From Campanula takesimana (lineage: Eukaryota; Streptophyta; Magnoliopsida; Asterales; Campanulaceae): a stretch of 64,000 bases of DNA. Each line of letters begins with the position of its first letter. Position 1 is the stretch's first letter. The notes below the pieces were generated by a model. It searched no databases. It saw only the letters and a list, made by a program, of their open reading frames with translations, and was not told where the DNA came from. This document shows positions 22,521-33,481 of this stretch, one piece after another. The stretch covers positions 248,001-312,000 of the forward strand of contig JAOWBW010000426.1 in assembly GCA_026119855.1 (NCBI GenBank). Direction: 5' to 3'. The position numbers and the translations under genes were made by a program.

Positions 22521-23430
22521 TAGACTATATATTGTCCTTTTATAAAGAAATTAATTAGCGAAAGACTATATTCATAACATAATGTCCTTATTCACATTAA
22601 TTACAATAACTTAACAAATTGACTTTCAAATAAAAACGCGATAGTGCCAAATAATGCTATATGAGATGAGGACAACTCGAGTGGGTGAATTTAGAGGGAT
22701 AGAGAAAAGGGAGTAGGAAAGACTTTGGGTGAATTGGACGGGGTGAGGGAGAATGAGTGTGTGGTTGGAGCGGGAAGGTATTGGTGAAGGTAGCTTTTGA
22801 AATAATTTTTTTGTCATTTAGCCTTATATTTGTACATTTAATTTAAATTTAACCCATTAAATTTAGAAATAAATTTATATATTTATAATAGCAATAACAA
22901 ATTTTAACAATCCAATTTATCAATCACATGCAAGTCGTGTGAGACTTGAATCATTACTTTATGAACATGATGTGGACTTTAATATCTAATTTAGAATTTA
23001 CTCCAAATATAAATTAATTGTTCAACAAAATATGCCAATTTTCTAAAACAAGAAGGCTTTTACACGCATTAAATTATATATTATGTTCAACATCATTTTG
23101 TGAATGCTTCAATTGTTCAACATCATTTGTTCAGCATATGTTTAAATAGTAAACGTAGGGGCGTAATTTGAACAAGCATGCTCATTTATACAATTAAACT
23201 ATGCATTCACATTAATTTATTATATTGTGATTATACATTCAAACTTACATTTCAAAAGATTACAAGACCCTCCCGCAGGCATCAGCGGAGTACCTCAAGA
23301 CAACATGCTTTGTAATGGGCTAATATTTGGGTGTGGCTATGACTTGATCTAAATATATTGGTGGTAGTCACTACAATTTGCTGTTTTGTATTTGTACATA
23401 ATGCGTTGTAAACTAATAAATGTTTTCCTT
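22521..23430. other. AT-rich intergenic DNA
   Basis: No convincing gene or element. GTTCAACATCATTTTGTGAA-like phrases repeat near 23085-23135. Confidence 0.4.
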
Positions 23431-23433
23431 TTA

Positions 23434-23558
23434 AGCAATACGAGGATGCACTGTCTCAGCAACTGAAAACCAGTGTGAATCTTGGCCCGCTTACAGTTAT
23501 TAAATTTACAACAGAACAGAGGATCATTTCTCATTACTGTGAGACCCAAGGAGGGTAG
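23434..23558 (+). other. Possible orphan exon fragment
   Basis: After CCTTTTAAG, an acceptor-like sequence, about 40 codons are open, beginning QYEDALSQQLKTSVNLGPLT and ending CETQGG then TAG. Composition is protein-like compared with the AT-rich surroundings, and a 3'-UTR-like stretch follows with AAGTGGCTGAAGTGGAT twice. The protein was not recognised and no neighbouring exon was found. It may be a gene fragment moved by a transposon. Confidence 0.25.
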
Positions 23559-23769
23559 GAAGGAGTTAAAGGTTCTAGAAACTGAAGTTGTTGAAGAGTG
23601 ACTACGGTTTTAAGTGGCTGAAGTGGATTTTTTTATGGTTGGTTTCAAGTGGCTGAAGTGGATGGCTTTTATGTGATTGACTACGTGTAATTGTGTCTCC
23701 TACTACTAATGGTGCATCTACTATTGTTGAATATTATTTGAGATTAGGATTGGTATGGTATTTTACAAA

Positions 23770-23999
23770 CGATTTTTCTGACGTGTGCCCTAAGGGCACA
23801 TGTTAAGCGATTTAAATAAGAAAATCAATGTTTTTATTAAACTTACTTTAACTAATTCATTTCCCCTAATTTATTTCCATAATTATAGAAATATATGCTT
23901 TATATATGTAAACTTACATATTTATAGAAGCATATAAATGTGTTTAATTCCTTATTTAAATCGCTTAACATGTGCCCTTAAGGCACGTTAGAAAAACCG
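23770..23999. mobile_element. MULE-type MITE with 9-bp TSD
   Basis: Termini CGATTTTTCTGACGTGTGCC and inverted GGCACGTTAGAAAAACCG continue as long arms (CACATGTTAAGCGATTTAAATA against its complement). TTTTACAAA flanks both sides (23761-23769 and 24000-24008). Confidence 0.8.
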
Positions 24000-24131
24000 T
24001 TTTACAAATCACTTAATTGGATTTCGTACCATTATCTCAGTATGAAAATGTCTTGCATCAGCTTTTCTTAATTAATTAGCCTTTTTATTCCCGTCGAATT
24101 TCGACGGGTTACTCACTAGTTATATATATAT

Positions 24132-24570
24132 AGGGATGATAATTTGATCGAACCTGAAGGCGATATGCCCCGAAAAAGTAGGGTTCGGGTTGCAATTTTC
24201 ATGACCCGAACGGGTTCGGGTTTTGATATTGATCCGTCGTGATCCGACCCGATCCACACCCTCATGTACAAAGTTCGAGATATTATGTTAGTTAATCATA
24301 TTATATGTTTTTCAATTTATTTTTGTAGTAGTTTTTTAGTGAGGTTTGATGATTTTAAACTAATTTCTATAACTAATTAAAATATAAGCTTAAACATAGA
24401 TTGGGATCAAGCAAATATGAGCTGCAAATATAAGCTGAAAGTTTTATAATTCGATACGGTTCGGGTCGGGTTCCCTTGCTTTCGGGTCCGGTTCGGGCCA
24501 CTCCTTTTGACATAAGGGTCGGGTTCGGTTTGCCGAAACCCGCCCCGGCCCAAACCCGACCCGTTGTCAT

Positions 24571-24574
<4 letters not shown>
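24132..24574. mobile_element. hAT-like non-autonomous element with GGGTCGG-rich ends
   Basis: Ends AGGGATGATAA and TTGTCATCCCT are inverted and the subterminal regions carry many CGGGTTCGGGT repeats in opposite orientation. The flanks are TA repeats, so an 8-bp TSD of TATATATA cannot be told from microsatellite. Confidence 0.5.

Positions 24575-24646
<72 letters not shown>
24575..24646. repeat. (TA)n microsatellite
   Basis: About 35 TA units. The YIYI and IYIY reading frames spanning it are artefacts. A second (TA)n run lies at 24927-24960. Confidence 0.97.
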
Positions 24647-24648
<2 letters not shown>

Positions 24649-24925
24649 CCTCCGTCCCAACACAAATAAGACTTCTTTCCCTTTTAGGCCGTCCCATAAC
24701 AATTGAGACTGCCAAAGTAGAAATGTTTTAATATATTTATATTCAACCGACCCCACCATTTAACCCTACTCATTCTCTCTCTTCATTTTCCACTACTCAT
24801 TTTATTCAACCAACACTACTTTTTACCCCACTCATTCTCTCTCTTTATTTTCTACCACACATTCACTATTTTCTCTTAATTATTGTGCACACTCCTCTAG
24901 TCCTTCTTGTGCTGGAACGGAAGGA

Positions 24926-24926
<1 letters not shown>
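24647..24926. mobile_element. Stowaway-type MITE
   Basis: Ends CCTCCGTCCCAACACAAATAAG and inverted GTGCTGGAACGGAAGGAG flanked by TA runs. The interior has the pyrimidine-rich CTCATTCTCTCTCT stretch seen in related copies. Confidence 0.7.
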
Positions 24927-24962
<36 letters not shown>

Positions 24963-24974
24963 CCCAGTGGTTAG

Positions 24975-25210
24975 CAAGGGCGGACCCAGCTCCAAAATCA
25001 AGGGGGTTCACAAAATACATTAGACAAAAAATTATATACAAATTTCTCTCTTTTTATGTTCTTTTCTTTTCTTTTGGCAAGGGGGGTGGGCTGAAACTAG
25101 CAAAGGGGGGGGGGGTTCACTTAGTACTAAAAAAAATAAAAAATATTCTGTCAACATAAAATTAGGGGGGTTCACTTCCACCTCCTTAGACCTTCTTGGG
25201 TCCGCCCCTG
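24975..25210. mobile_element. hAT MITE with 8-bp TSD
   Basis: Ends CAAGGGCGGACCCAGC and inverted TTGGGTCCGCCCCTG match the CAGGGGCGGA-type hAT terminus. The exact 8-bp duplication GTGGTTAG flanks it (24967-24974 and 25211-25218). Confidence 0.9.
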
Positions 25211-25218
25211 GTGGTTAG

Positions 25219-26764
25219 TATGAAAATTAGACTAGTTATGTTAACAAAGGATTAATATTTAATCTTGATTTAACTATCGTTGTCTTAATTTCACCATCAT
25301 AGTATTGAGAAAATAATTCCAAGTGGGAGTTTGGGTTAATTATCAACGGGAAAAGATTAGCTAGTAGCATTTTTTTTGGGAATGCGTAAATCTGTTTTAG
25401 TCCATTATGGTAAATATAAAGCACAAAAAAGTGACACAAAATGTGGCTTACAAAATGATGTGTCAAAATTCTATTGGTGTTTTTTATTAGAGTGTGCCGG
25501 GTCCAAAATCGATACAACCAATAAAATATCGCCACCTCACTTTGTATCCATTATTTTGTGAACTTCTTTTGTGCCCCTAGCATTGCCCCATGTCTAAACT
25601 TATTTCACTTTTACCACTGCATTATTTTCTTTAATAAAACCAATGTACTACAAATATGGCTTCTTGTTTAGCCAATGGCGGATCTATGTAGGAGTATATA
25701 TGTGAGGGGGGCACTTGAACCCCCTCACTTTTTCAATTATTCCATCTTTACCTTATAAAGTTTTGAGAATTTACTTCCTAATTTTTTTTTATGACCCCAC
25801 TCAAATTTTAAAATATGACCCCTTAAAAATAGTATTTTTATATATTATACTCCTTTCATTTTAAAATAAACATTTCACTTTTCTTGTTTGTCCCTCCAAA
25901 CAAATAAAATATATTTTGTTTTACAAAAATATGGACAAGTTTGATGAAGCATTTGATACGAGATGGGATGGAAGGAATATTAGAAAGAAAAAAATCCCAA
26001 ATTTTTTAAACAAGCATATAATTTGTCACAGTTTAAAAGTTACAAACACAACCCTTAAAGTCGTCAATTAAACTAAGGCCTAGATATCTTTTGACTACTT
26101 ATAACTCTATAATAACTCATTAATGAATATTTGTCTAAATTTTTAAGTAGTGATTATCTTGGGCACAAGTCTAAAACCTCAAATGAATTTTGTCCAAAAA
26201 GGATAGGCCCCGAACCGAGACGAGCAAGTGAGCGCAAGTGTGGAGAGGGGTTCAAGCCACCTAACATGATACTTGAACAAGGGTCTATGAAGTGCCTTGT
26301 AATTTATTCAACCACCCTTTTCATTTCCATATGGGATGGCACACAAAGAAGCTTTTATATCACCAACAAAAGGGGAGGTTTGTCGTTTCTTTCCCATATG
26401 GATGCCAACCAAACCCATTACATCATTGGAATTAAAGTCTCTTAAATGTCTTGAGGTCTTATAACTATAGATTCCAACCATAATTTGGCTTTCACCAAAA
26501 CATCAATTTGCTTGTTGGTATAACATAGAATGTGTATAAACATTGACTTTGGTCAAACACTTGGGACCCACAAATGGGACCCACACAAAGTTACCCCAAA
26601 GCCAAATTTCCAACATATATACTGTGAACATACGTATTATTATCTTAGCCATATTTTCCTAGTATAGATTTATTCTATTATTCATAGTATTGATAGGATC
26701 CGTGTACACACTCTATATATATGAAACTGAAAGGTTTTGACAGAAATTATGCAATAAGTATATA
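25219..26764. other. AT-rich intergenic DNA
   Basis: No convincing gene. Near 25675 CAATGGCGGATCTATG resembles a hAT-type end without a partner. The 104-codon ORF at 26131-26445 has no recognisable domain. Confidence 0.4.
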
Positions 26765-26769
26765 GACTT

Positions 26770-28914
26770 TGTAGCGACCCCAAAACCCGTCCCTATTTAT
26801 TTTATATTTTTAGAGATTTTAATTTGACATTATGTGTGCATTTTATGTGTTGCATCATATTTTATGATTTGCATATCTTACTTGATTATTTGTGTTATTT
26901 ACTTAGTTAGTAATAATAATGATTAAAAGAGTTAAATGATTAAGTTGAAACTTTAGGGTTCTTTGTGAAAATATAACTTCAGAGGTTAAAGTGTTCAAAT
27001 GGAAAGTAGGGTGACTAAAGTAAGAAAATGGGGTAAAAATCTCCTTATAACTATCTTCTTTCTCCCTCTTTCTCTGGGTATTTTTATGCTTTGCAATTTT
27101 CTCGTACTTTCCTTAGGATTAAAGAGAAAAGGTAAGTTCAACCCATTTCGATTTAATTCTTTTTATTTACTTACCCGTTTTAAAAACTAATTATATAAAA
27201 ATGATCAGGGCGTTGAATAGGTCATTTCTATCCGAACAAAACTTATTTCAGCGATACTTTTTTCGGAAATAGGTAAGTTACTAATTCCCCTTTAAATGTT
27301 AAAATGGTCATATATGTTATACCTGATACTTGTAATTGTTATTTTGTGATTTGGGTAATATTTGTTATACTTGTAATTTTGGGACAAAGGGAGTATTTAG
27401 TATGTTGGTTTGGTTGGGTTCAAAGTAGTATTAAAGTTGTTGTGAGACTAATTTTGTAGTCTTAGTAAAGTTATAAACGTTAGTGTTGTACTTTTGGGAC
27501 GGTGAAACGGAAGGAGTATAATCATTTTGGGTTTTTGCCCGTCGAGTGTGTTGGGCGGCCGCCCAAAAGGGGCGTGCGGCCGCACACTTATCTGGAAGAT
27601 TTTGTTCTTGGGAAAACAGAATGTGTGCGACCGCACACCCTGTTTTGGGCGGCCGCACACTTTCCCCTACATCTTATAGTTTGGTTGAGGTAAGGTATAG
27701 AAGGTTAACTTTGGTGTAATCCTTGGGGTATTGTCTAGGACCAATATATGAGTGTCCTAGGATATTGTCATGGTTAATGAGAAGGGTGTTCAAGTGTGTG
27801 CAAGAATGTATTGTGACCTTGAATCATGTTGTTGTAGACTCTTTGTGAGTGATTCTTTATGTGCATCTTTGATGTGTTTGGCTTGGTTCATTATTTTAGA
27901 ATCATTGCCCCGGTTGTTGTTGTTTAGCAAGTATTCATTACTGTGCTTCTTGTGGAAAGTCCAACTGGTCTTGTTGTGGAGTCAGGCAATGGGAGAATTA
28001 TAGTGGTACAAGTATGTTCACTATAAGGTTTTCCATTAGTACCTTGTGTCAGGCGGTGGGAGAATTATAGTGGCACACAAGCCAAGTTCACTATAAGGTG
28101 TCCACTGTGCCTTCTCTGTTTCCCCAGTCCAGATTGGCCTTGGATGGGATGAATCGCTCCCTTTGGTGAGCATTTGGGTTATGACTTTGTGTCATATTTC
28201 CCCATTGTTACTTGGGTTCTTATGGTTATGGTTTGGTTTTTGAGATCCCGGCTTCAGCTATTTATGCTGCTCAGATGGTTTTCTCAGTTGGTTTTCTCAG
28301 ATGGTATTCTCAGACAGTTATGTTATTGGGTAAACCTTAGCTTGGTATCCACCGGAGTGTGGCCTATGTGGTAATTGTGGTATATGAGTTGATTTTATCT
28401 CTCATACTATGTGCTATGTGATTGCTATGATACTATTCTTTATGATTATCATTTTTGCATGAAACGTAGTTGCATTTTAGTAGCTTACTGAGATTTATTC
28501 TCACCCTTTATTTGTTTACTGTTTTAGATAAAGGCGGGTCCAGGGGATAGGACACTTGGCACGGGAGGACGTTGGAGTGGTAAGAGTTGGGACTTGTTTT
28601 GTTAAGGTTACATTATGTAAATGTAAAACCTTTTGGGTAGAGTACCCGTACTTTCTATTGTCACACCTATTTTGGGATAATGTTGGTGTATGTACATTTG
28701 TATAAAAGTTTGTAAGCCTTCGGGCTAAGTACTTTCGTTGTGAAAGTTGGTTGTAAAGTTTGTTTAAAGTTAGATGAAGTCTTTGAACTTCAAGTGTGAT
28801 TTTGCTAAACTTTATAAAAGTACATTTCGAAAATTTTTCAAAAGTGTTTTATAACGTCTTCCACTCGTGTACCGAGCGTGGGGCCAAGTAGGACCACGGG
28901 TCTGGGGCGCGACG
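26770..28914 (+). repeat. 5' LTR of Tekay-like element
   Basis: Starts TGTAGCGACCCC and ends GGGGCGCGACG, where the 3' copy has the canonical GCGACA. It contains the four-member GCGGCCGC palindrome array at 27555-27656. Small ORFs in it recur in the 3' copy only because the LTR is duplicated. Confidence 0.95.
27551..27656. repeat. Four-member CpG palindrome array in LTR
   Basis: Cores GCGGCCGC, GCGGCCGC, GCGACCGC and GCGGCCGC have centres at 27558.5, 27579.5, 27630.5 and 27652.5, giving gaps of 21, 51 and 22 bp. The first is embedded in the 16-bp palindrome TTGGGCGGCCGCCCAA. The same array is in the 3' LTR at 34263-34368, with one arm mutated to GTACGGCCGCAC. Confidence 0.9.
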
Positions 28915-28916
28915 GT

Positions 28917-28928
28917 TGGTATCAGGGC
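28917..28928 (+). promoter_or_regulatory. PBS of Tekay-like element
   Basis: TGGTATCAGGGC lies two bases after the LTR, one mismatch from the usual iMet PBS TGGTATCAGAGC. Confidence 0.85.
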
Positions 28929-28994
28929 TAGGTTGTAGATTGTCTAGAATGACTAAATGACCTAGGAGGGTAGTAGAGTATAGAGTGAGTAACG

Positions 28995-29984
28995 TTGAGT
29001 GTTCTATGCAGGTATTCATTAAAAATGGTTGAGAATGAAGGAGATAAGGCTGGCTCTTCGGGGCAAGGGGATGCCAGAGAAGAGGCTCGAATTATGTTTC
29101 AAGGAATGTTCGAAGCAGCAATGAAAACTTTAAATGATCAGAGGCAAGAGAGGGAACAGGTACCACCAAGATATGGCCTAGAACAGTTTCTGAAGATGAA
29201 ACCTATGGAGTACGATGGAGAGCTTGATGTATCTAAGACTGAAAGGTCGATTGAATCAATGGAAAAGATCTTTGATGCTTTGAGATGTTCTGAGAAAGAT
29301 CAAGTCAGGTTTGCTACTTATAAGCTGAATGGAGCTGCCGAGCATTGGTGGAAAGCTTTGAAAACTAAATGGGATGAAACTCATGTACCTTACACTTGGG
29401 AGAATTTTCTGGAAAAGTTTAAAGAACACTTCATTCCCTGGGTAGATCAAGACAGGAAGGAAATGGAATTTCTTAGCTTGGAGCAAGGTTCTATGTCAGT
29501 TGCTCAGTATTCAGCTAAATTTTCAGAGTTGTCCAGGTATTGTACTCATTTAGTGGCAACTGAGGAGAGAAAGGCTACGAGGTTTGTGAAAGGTTTGAAA
29601 ACTGTGATTAGAACTCAGCTAGTATCCCACAAGTTGCAAGATTTTCAAGATGCAGTTGATCGAGCCTACCAGGTGGAGCATGATATTGAGGAATATAAGA
29701 AGAAAATGGAGTTGTTAGGCACAGGGAAACAAGTTAGGCAACAACAACAACGTGGTGATAATAGAGGAAATCAAGGTGGATCTTCACAATTCAAAGGGTC
29801 TTTTCAAAGACAGTCAGGTAATAGAAATCAAAGTAACACTTCAGGGAGTCAGAGCAGAGGAGTTTGTAATTATTGTCAGAAAGAAGGGCATTCAGAAGAA
29901 AGATGTTGGAAGAAACAAGGTAAATGTTTGAACTGTGGTCAGTTGGGTCATTTTCAGAGGGATTGCCCTAAGTTTAAGATGTAG
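28995..29984 (+). CDS. Ty3 Gag, 329 codons, ends at premature TAG
   Basis: Retrotransposon Gag core (about residues 70-215) is followed by a Gln/Gly/Ser-rich linker and two zinc knuckles, CNYCQKEGHSEERC and CLNCGQLGHFQRDC (about 290-325). The frame continues past the TAG into protease, so in this lineage, where gag-pol is normally one ORF, the TAG is probably a mutation. The first ATG used here is 6 codons into a short leader; an in-frame MVENEGDKAGSS start at 29025 is the more likely true start. Gag as such could still be made. Confidence 0.85.
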   Translation: MSVLCRYSLKMVENEGDKAGSSGQGDAREEARIMFQGMFEAAMKTLNDQRQEREQVPPRYGLEQFLKMKPMEYDGELDVSKTERSIESMEKIFDALRCSEKDQVRFATYKLNGAAEHWWKALKTKWDETHVPYTWENFLEKFKEHFIPWVDQDRKEMEFLSLEQGSMSVAQYSAKFSELSRYCTHLVATEERKATRFVKGLKTVIRTQLVSHKLQDFQDAVDRAYQVEHDIEEYKKKMELLGTGKQVRQQQQRGDNRGNQGGSSQFKGSFQRQSGNRNQSNTSGSQSRGVCNYCQKEGHSEERCWKKQGKCLNCGQLGHFQRDCPKFKM

Positions 29985-32900
29985 GCATCGGGAAGTGTAG
30001 TTGGGTCTTCTCAGGGCCAGAAGAGGGATTCTTCAGGAAAGCCTAAGGTTCAGGGTCGTGTCTTTGCCATTTCTCAACAACAGACTTCAGATTCCTCTAA
30101 TGTGATAGGAGGTATTATTTCTGTGTCTAGTTTGAGGGCACGTACACTTATAGACCCTGGCTTATCGCATTCTTATGTGTCTGTGCATTTTGCTTCTCGA
30201 TTGCATTTGTTTTCTGAATCACTACCTTATGTGTTAGAGGTTTCTACTCCTATAGGGGAGTGTTTGGTGACCAATGAGGTATTGCATTCTTGTGATGTGC
30301 ATATACGTGAGCATGTTTTACCTGCTGATTTAGTTATCTTACCATTACAAGATTTTGATATTATCTTGGGTATGGATTGGTTGGGTAAATATTATGCGTC
30401 TGTTGATTGTGCTAAAAAGGTGGTCACATTTTCTATCCCTAATGTTCCTAAATTTACTTTTGAAACTGTTCCATGGGGTAGAGAGATTTGAATTATTTCT
30501 TATGTGAGGGCTAGAAAGTTGTTGAACCGTGGTTGTGTGGGGTATTTGGCTAGTGTTTTGGATACTACTAAAAGGGTTCCTGATATTGAGGATGTGCCTA
30601 TTGTTAAAGAATTTTCAGATGTATTTTCTTCTGAGTATGCTATGCCTCCTGACCGGGAAATCGAGTTTTGTATTGACTTACTTTCAGGTACATCTCCTAT
30701 ATCTGAGGCACCTTACAGAATGGCCCCAACGGAATTGAAAGAGTTGAAGGTTCAGTTACAAGAGCTACTAAATCGAGGATTCATTCGTCCTAGTGTATCC
30801 CCGTGGGGAGCTCCAGTATTATTTGTCAAAAAGAAAGATGGGTCCTTGAGATTGTGTATTGATTACAGAAAGCTGAATCAGGTAACTATAAAGAACAAAT
30901 ATCCGCTTCCTCATATTGATGATTTATTTGATCAACTTCAAGGGTCGGTTGTCTTTTCAAAACTTGACTTGAGGAGTGGGTACAACCAGTTGAAAATCCG
31001 TTCTGAAGACATTTCTAAAACTGCTTTTCGTAGTAGATATGGTCATTATGAGTTTCTTTGTTATGCCTTTCGGGTTGACTAATGCTCCGGCTGTTTTTAT
31101 GGATATGATGAATAGGGTCTTTAAACCTTATCTTGATACCTTCGTGGTTATATTTATTGATGATATTCTTATTTATTCCAAGTCCCGGGAGGAGCATGAA
31201 CAGCATTTACGAATGGTTTTATCTATTCTTCGTGAGAAGCAGTTGTTTGCTAAATTCAGTAAGTGTGCTTTTTGGCTCAATGAAGTATCTTTTCTTGGGC
31301 ACGTGATTTCTAATAAAGGTATATCAGTTGATCCATCCAAAGTTGAGGCTATTGTGAATTGGAAGAGGCCAGAATCAGTTACAGAAATTCGAAGCTTCTT
31401 GGGGTTAGCTGGGTACTACAGAAGGTTCATTGAGGGGTTTTCTAAGATTGCAACTCCCTTGACTCAGTTGACTCGAAAGAATGTTCCTTATGTGTGGGAT
31501 GAAAAATGTCAAGTTAGCTTTGAAGAGTTGAAGAAGAGATTGACTACAGCTCCTATTCTTGCCCTACCTAATGGTAATGATGATTTGGTAATATATAGTG
31601 ATGCTTCTAAAGAAGGCCTCGGGTGTGTATTAATGCAAAATGGAAGGGTGATTGCATATGCTTCGAGGAAGTTGACTCCGAGTGAACAGAATTATCCTAC
31701 CCATGACATGGAGCTTGCGGCTATTGTCTTTGCGTTGCACAAGTGGAAACATTATCTTTATGGAGCAAAGTTTGAGATTTTCACAGATCATCAGAGTTTG
31801 AAGTATCTTTTCTCCCAGAAAGAGTTGAATAATAGACAACGTAGATGGATGGAGCTGTTGAAGGATTATGATTGCACCATTTCCTATCATCCGGGCAAGG
31901 AAAATGTGGTAGCTGATGCTATTAGCCGGAAGTCTTATGTAGCTTCATTGATGGTGCGGGAATGGAAGATGTTGGAGGATGCTCGAGATTGGAGTCCTTA
32001 TGAATCAAAGCATGGAGCTATTTTTGCGAACATTCGAGTATTACCAACTTTAGTTCAACAAATAAAAGAAGCTCAGAAGGATGACCCGGAGTTAGTAAAT
32101 ATTATGGATAAAATCAAAGATGATAAATTTGAGGATTTCTCCCTCAGTTCTGAAGGGGTATTGACTTTCAGAGGTCGATTGTGTGTGCCTAATGTTGATG
32201 AGATTAAACGCCAAGTTCTTGATGAAGGCCATAAATCGAGGTATACTATTCATCCCGGGAATACTAAAATGTATCAGAATTTGAAGCAACACTTTTGGTG
32301 GAATAATATGAAGAGGGAAATAGCGGATTATGTATCCAAATGTTTAACATGTCAATAAGTTAAAGCTGAACATCAAAGGCCCGCAGGATTGCTTCAACCA
32401 TTAGAGATTCTGGAATGGAAGTGGGAACATGTTACTATGGATTTTGTGACAGGGTTACCTCGTACTCGAAGAAGGTTTGATGCAGTTTGGGTGATTGTTG
32501 ATAGATTGACAAAGTCTTCTCATTTTCTACCTATTGAGATTGGTTATTCTATGGAAAGGCTTGCAACTTTGTACATTAATGAGATCGTGAGGTTACATGG
32601 AGTTCCAGTGAGCATTCTGTCTGATCGTGACCCTAGATTCACATCTCGGTTTTGGCAAGCATTTCAGAAGGCTTTGGGTTCAGAATTGAGGTTCAGTACA
32701 GCTTTCCATCCTCAAACAGATGGTCAGTCAGAAAGAACCATTCAGATTCTTGAGGACATGTTGAGGGCTTGTTCAGTTGATTTTGCAGATTCTTGGGATA
32801 TTCATTTGCCTCTCGTAGAGTTTGCTTATAATAATAGTTTTCAGTCCAGTATTGGGATGGCTCCTTATGAAGCCTTGTATGGGAGGAAATATCGATCTCC

Positions 32901-33440
32901 TATCTGTTGGGATGAAGTGGGAGAAGCCAAGATTTGGGGTGTTCAGATGGTTAATGATTCAGTTGAGAAGGTTAAACTTATTCGGGATCGTTTGAGTACT
33001 GCCCAGAGTAGACAGAAAAGCTATGCCGATCATCGAAGGTGAGACCTTGAGTTCGAAAAATGTGACTTTGTGTTTTTGAAGGTTTCCCCTAAGGTTGGTA
33101 TTCGAAGATATGGAAAGAAAGGCAAGCTTGCTCCGAGGTATATTGGTCCATTTGAGATTCTTGGAAGAGTGGGAGATCGTGCCTATCGTCTTGCATTACC
33201 TCCTTCTCTTGATAAGATCCTTCTCATGTTTTATCTGAGGTACCCGAAGATATTGAGCCGAGTATGTCTTATGAGGAGCATCCAGTCCAAGTGATTGATT
33301 CTAAAGTCCAAGAATTGAGAAATAAGAGTATTCCTCTTGTTCGAGTTGTGGAGGAACCATAATGTGGAAGAATCAACTTGGCAGCTTCGGGAGGAGATCG
33401 AGAGAAAGTACCCTTGGTTGTTTGAGGGCCTAGGTAAGTA
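29985..33440 (+). pseudogene. Ty3 Pol (protease, RT, RNase H, integrase, chromodomain-like tail), broken
   Basis: After the gag TAG the same frame carries the protease (30102-30491), in which the active site reads IDPG instead of DSG or DTG. A TGA at 30489 follows, then RT up to a one-base insertion near 31060. Frame 1 continues through RT (FIDDILIYS), RNase H (YSDASKEGLG, FTDHQSLKYL) to a TAA at 32356, then integrase (MDFVTGLPRT, SDRDPRFTSRF, HPQTDGQSERT) to a TGA at 33040. The tail near 33330-33430 (RNHNVEESTWQLREE in another frame) resembles the C-terminal domain of Tekay elements. At least three stops and two frameshifts make it non-functional. Confidence 0.92.
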
Positions 33441-33468
33441 ACCCTAAAATTCGGGACGAATTTTCTTT

Positions 33469-33481
33469 AAGGGGGAGTGAT
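33469..33481 (+). promoter_or_regulatory. Polypurine tract of Tekay-like element
   Basis: AAGGGGGAGTGAT immediately precedes the TGTAGCG start of the 3' LTR. Confidence 0.85.

Noticed and set aside
24373..24759. ORFs on both strands with YIYI/IYIY runs
   Set aside because: They are translations of a (TA)n microsatellite and hAT/Stowaway flanks.
27551..27656. CRISPR-like array from evenly spaced palindromes
   Set aside because: Repeats are 8-16 bp, alternate between 22- and 50-bp gaps, and lie in LTRs of a plant genome.
27431..28374. Several ORFs of 60-80 codons, repeated at 34160-35133
   Set aside because: They are duplicated only because they lie in the two LTRs; no domains.
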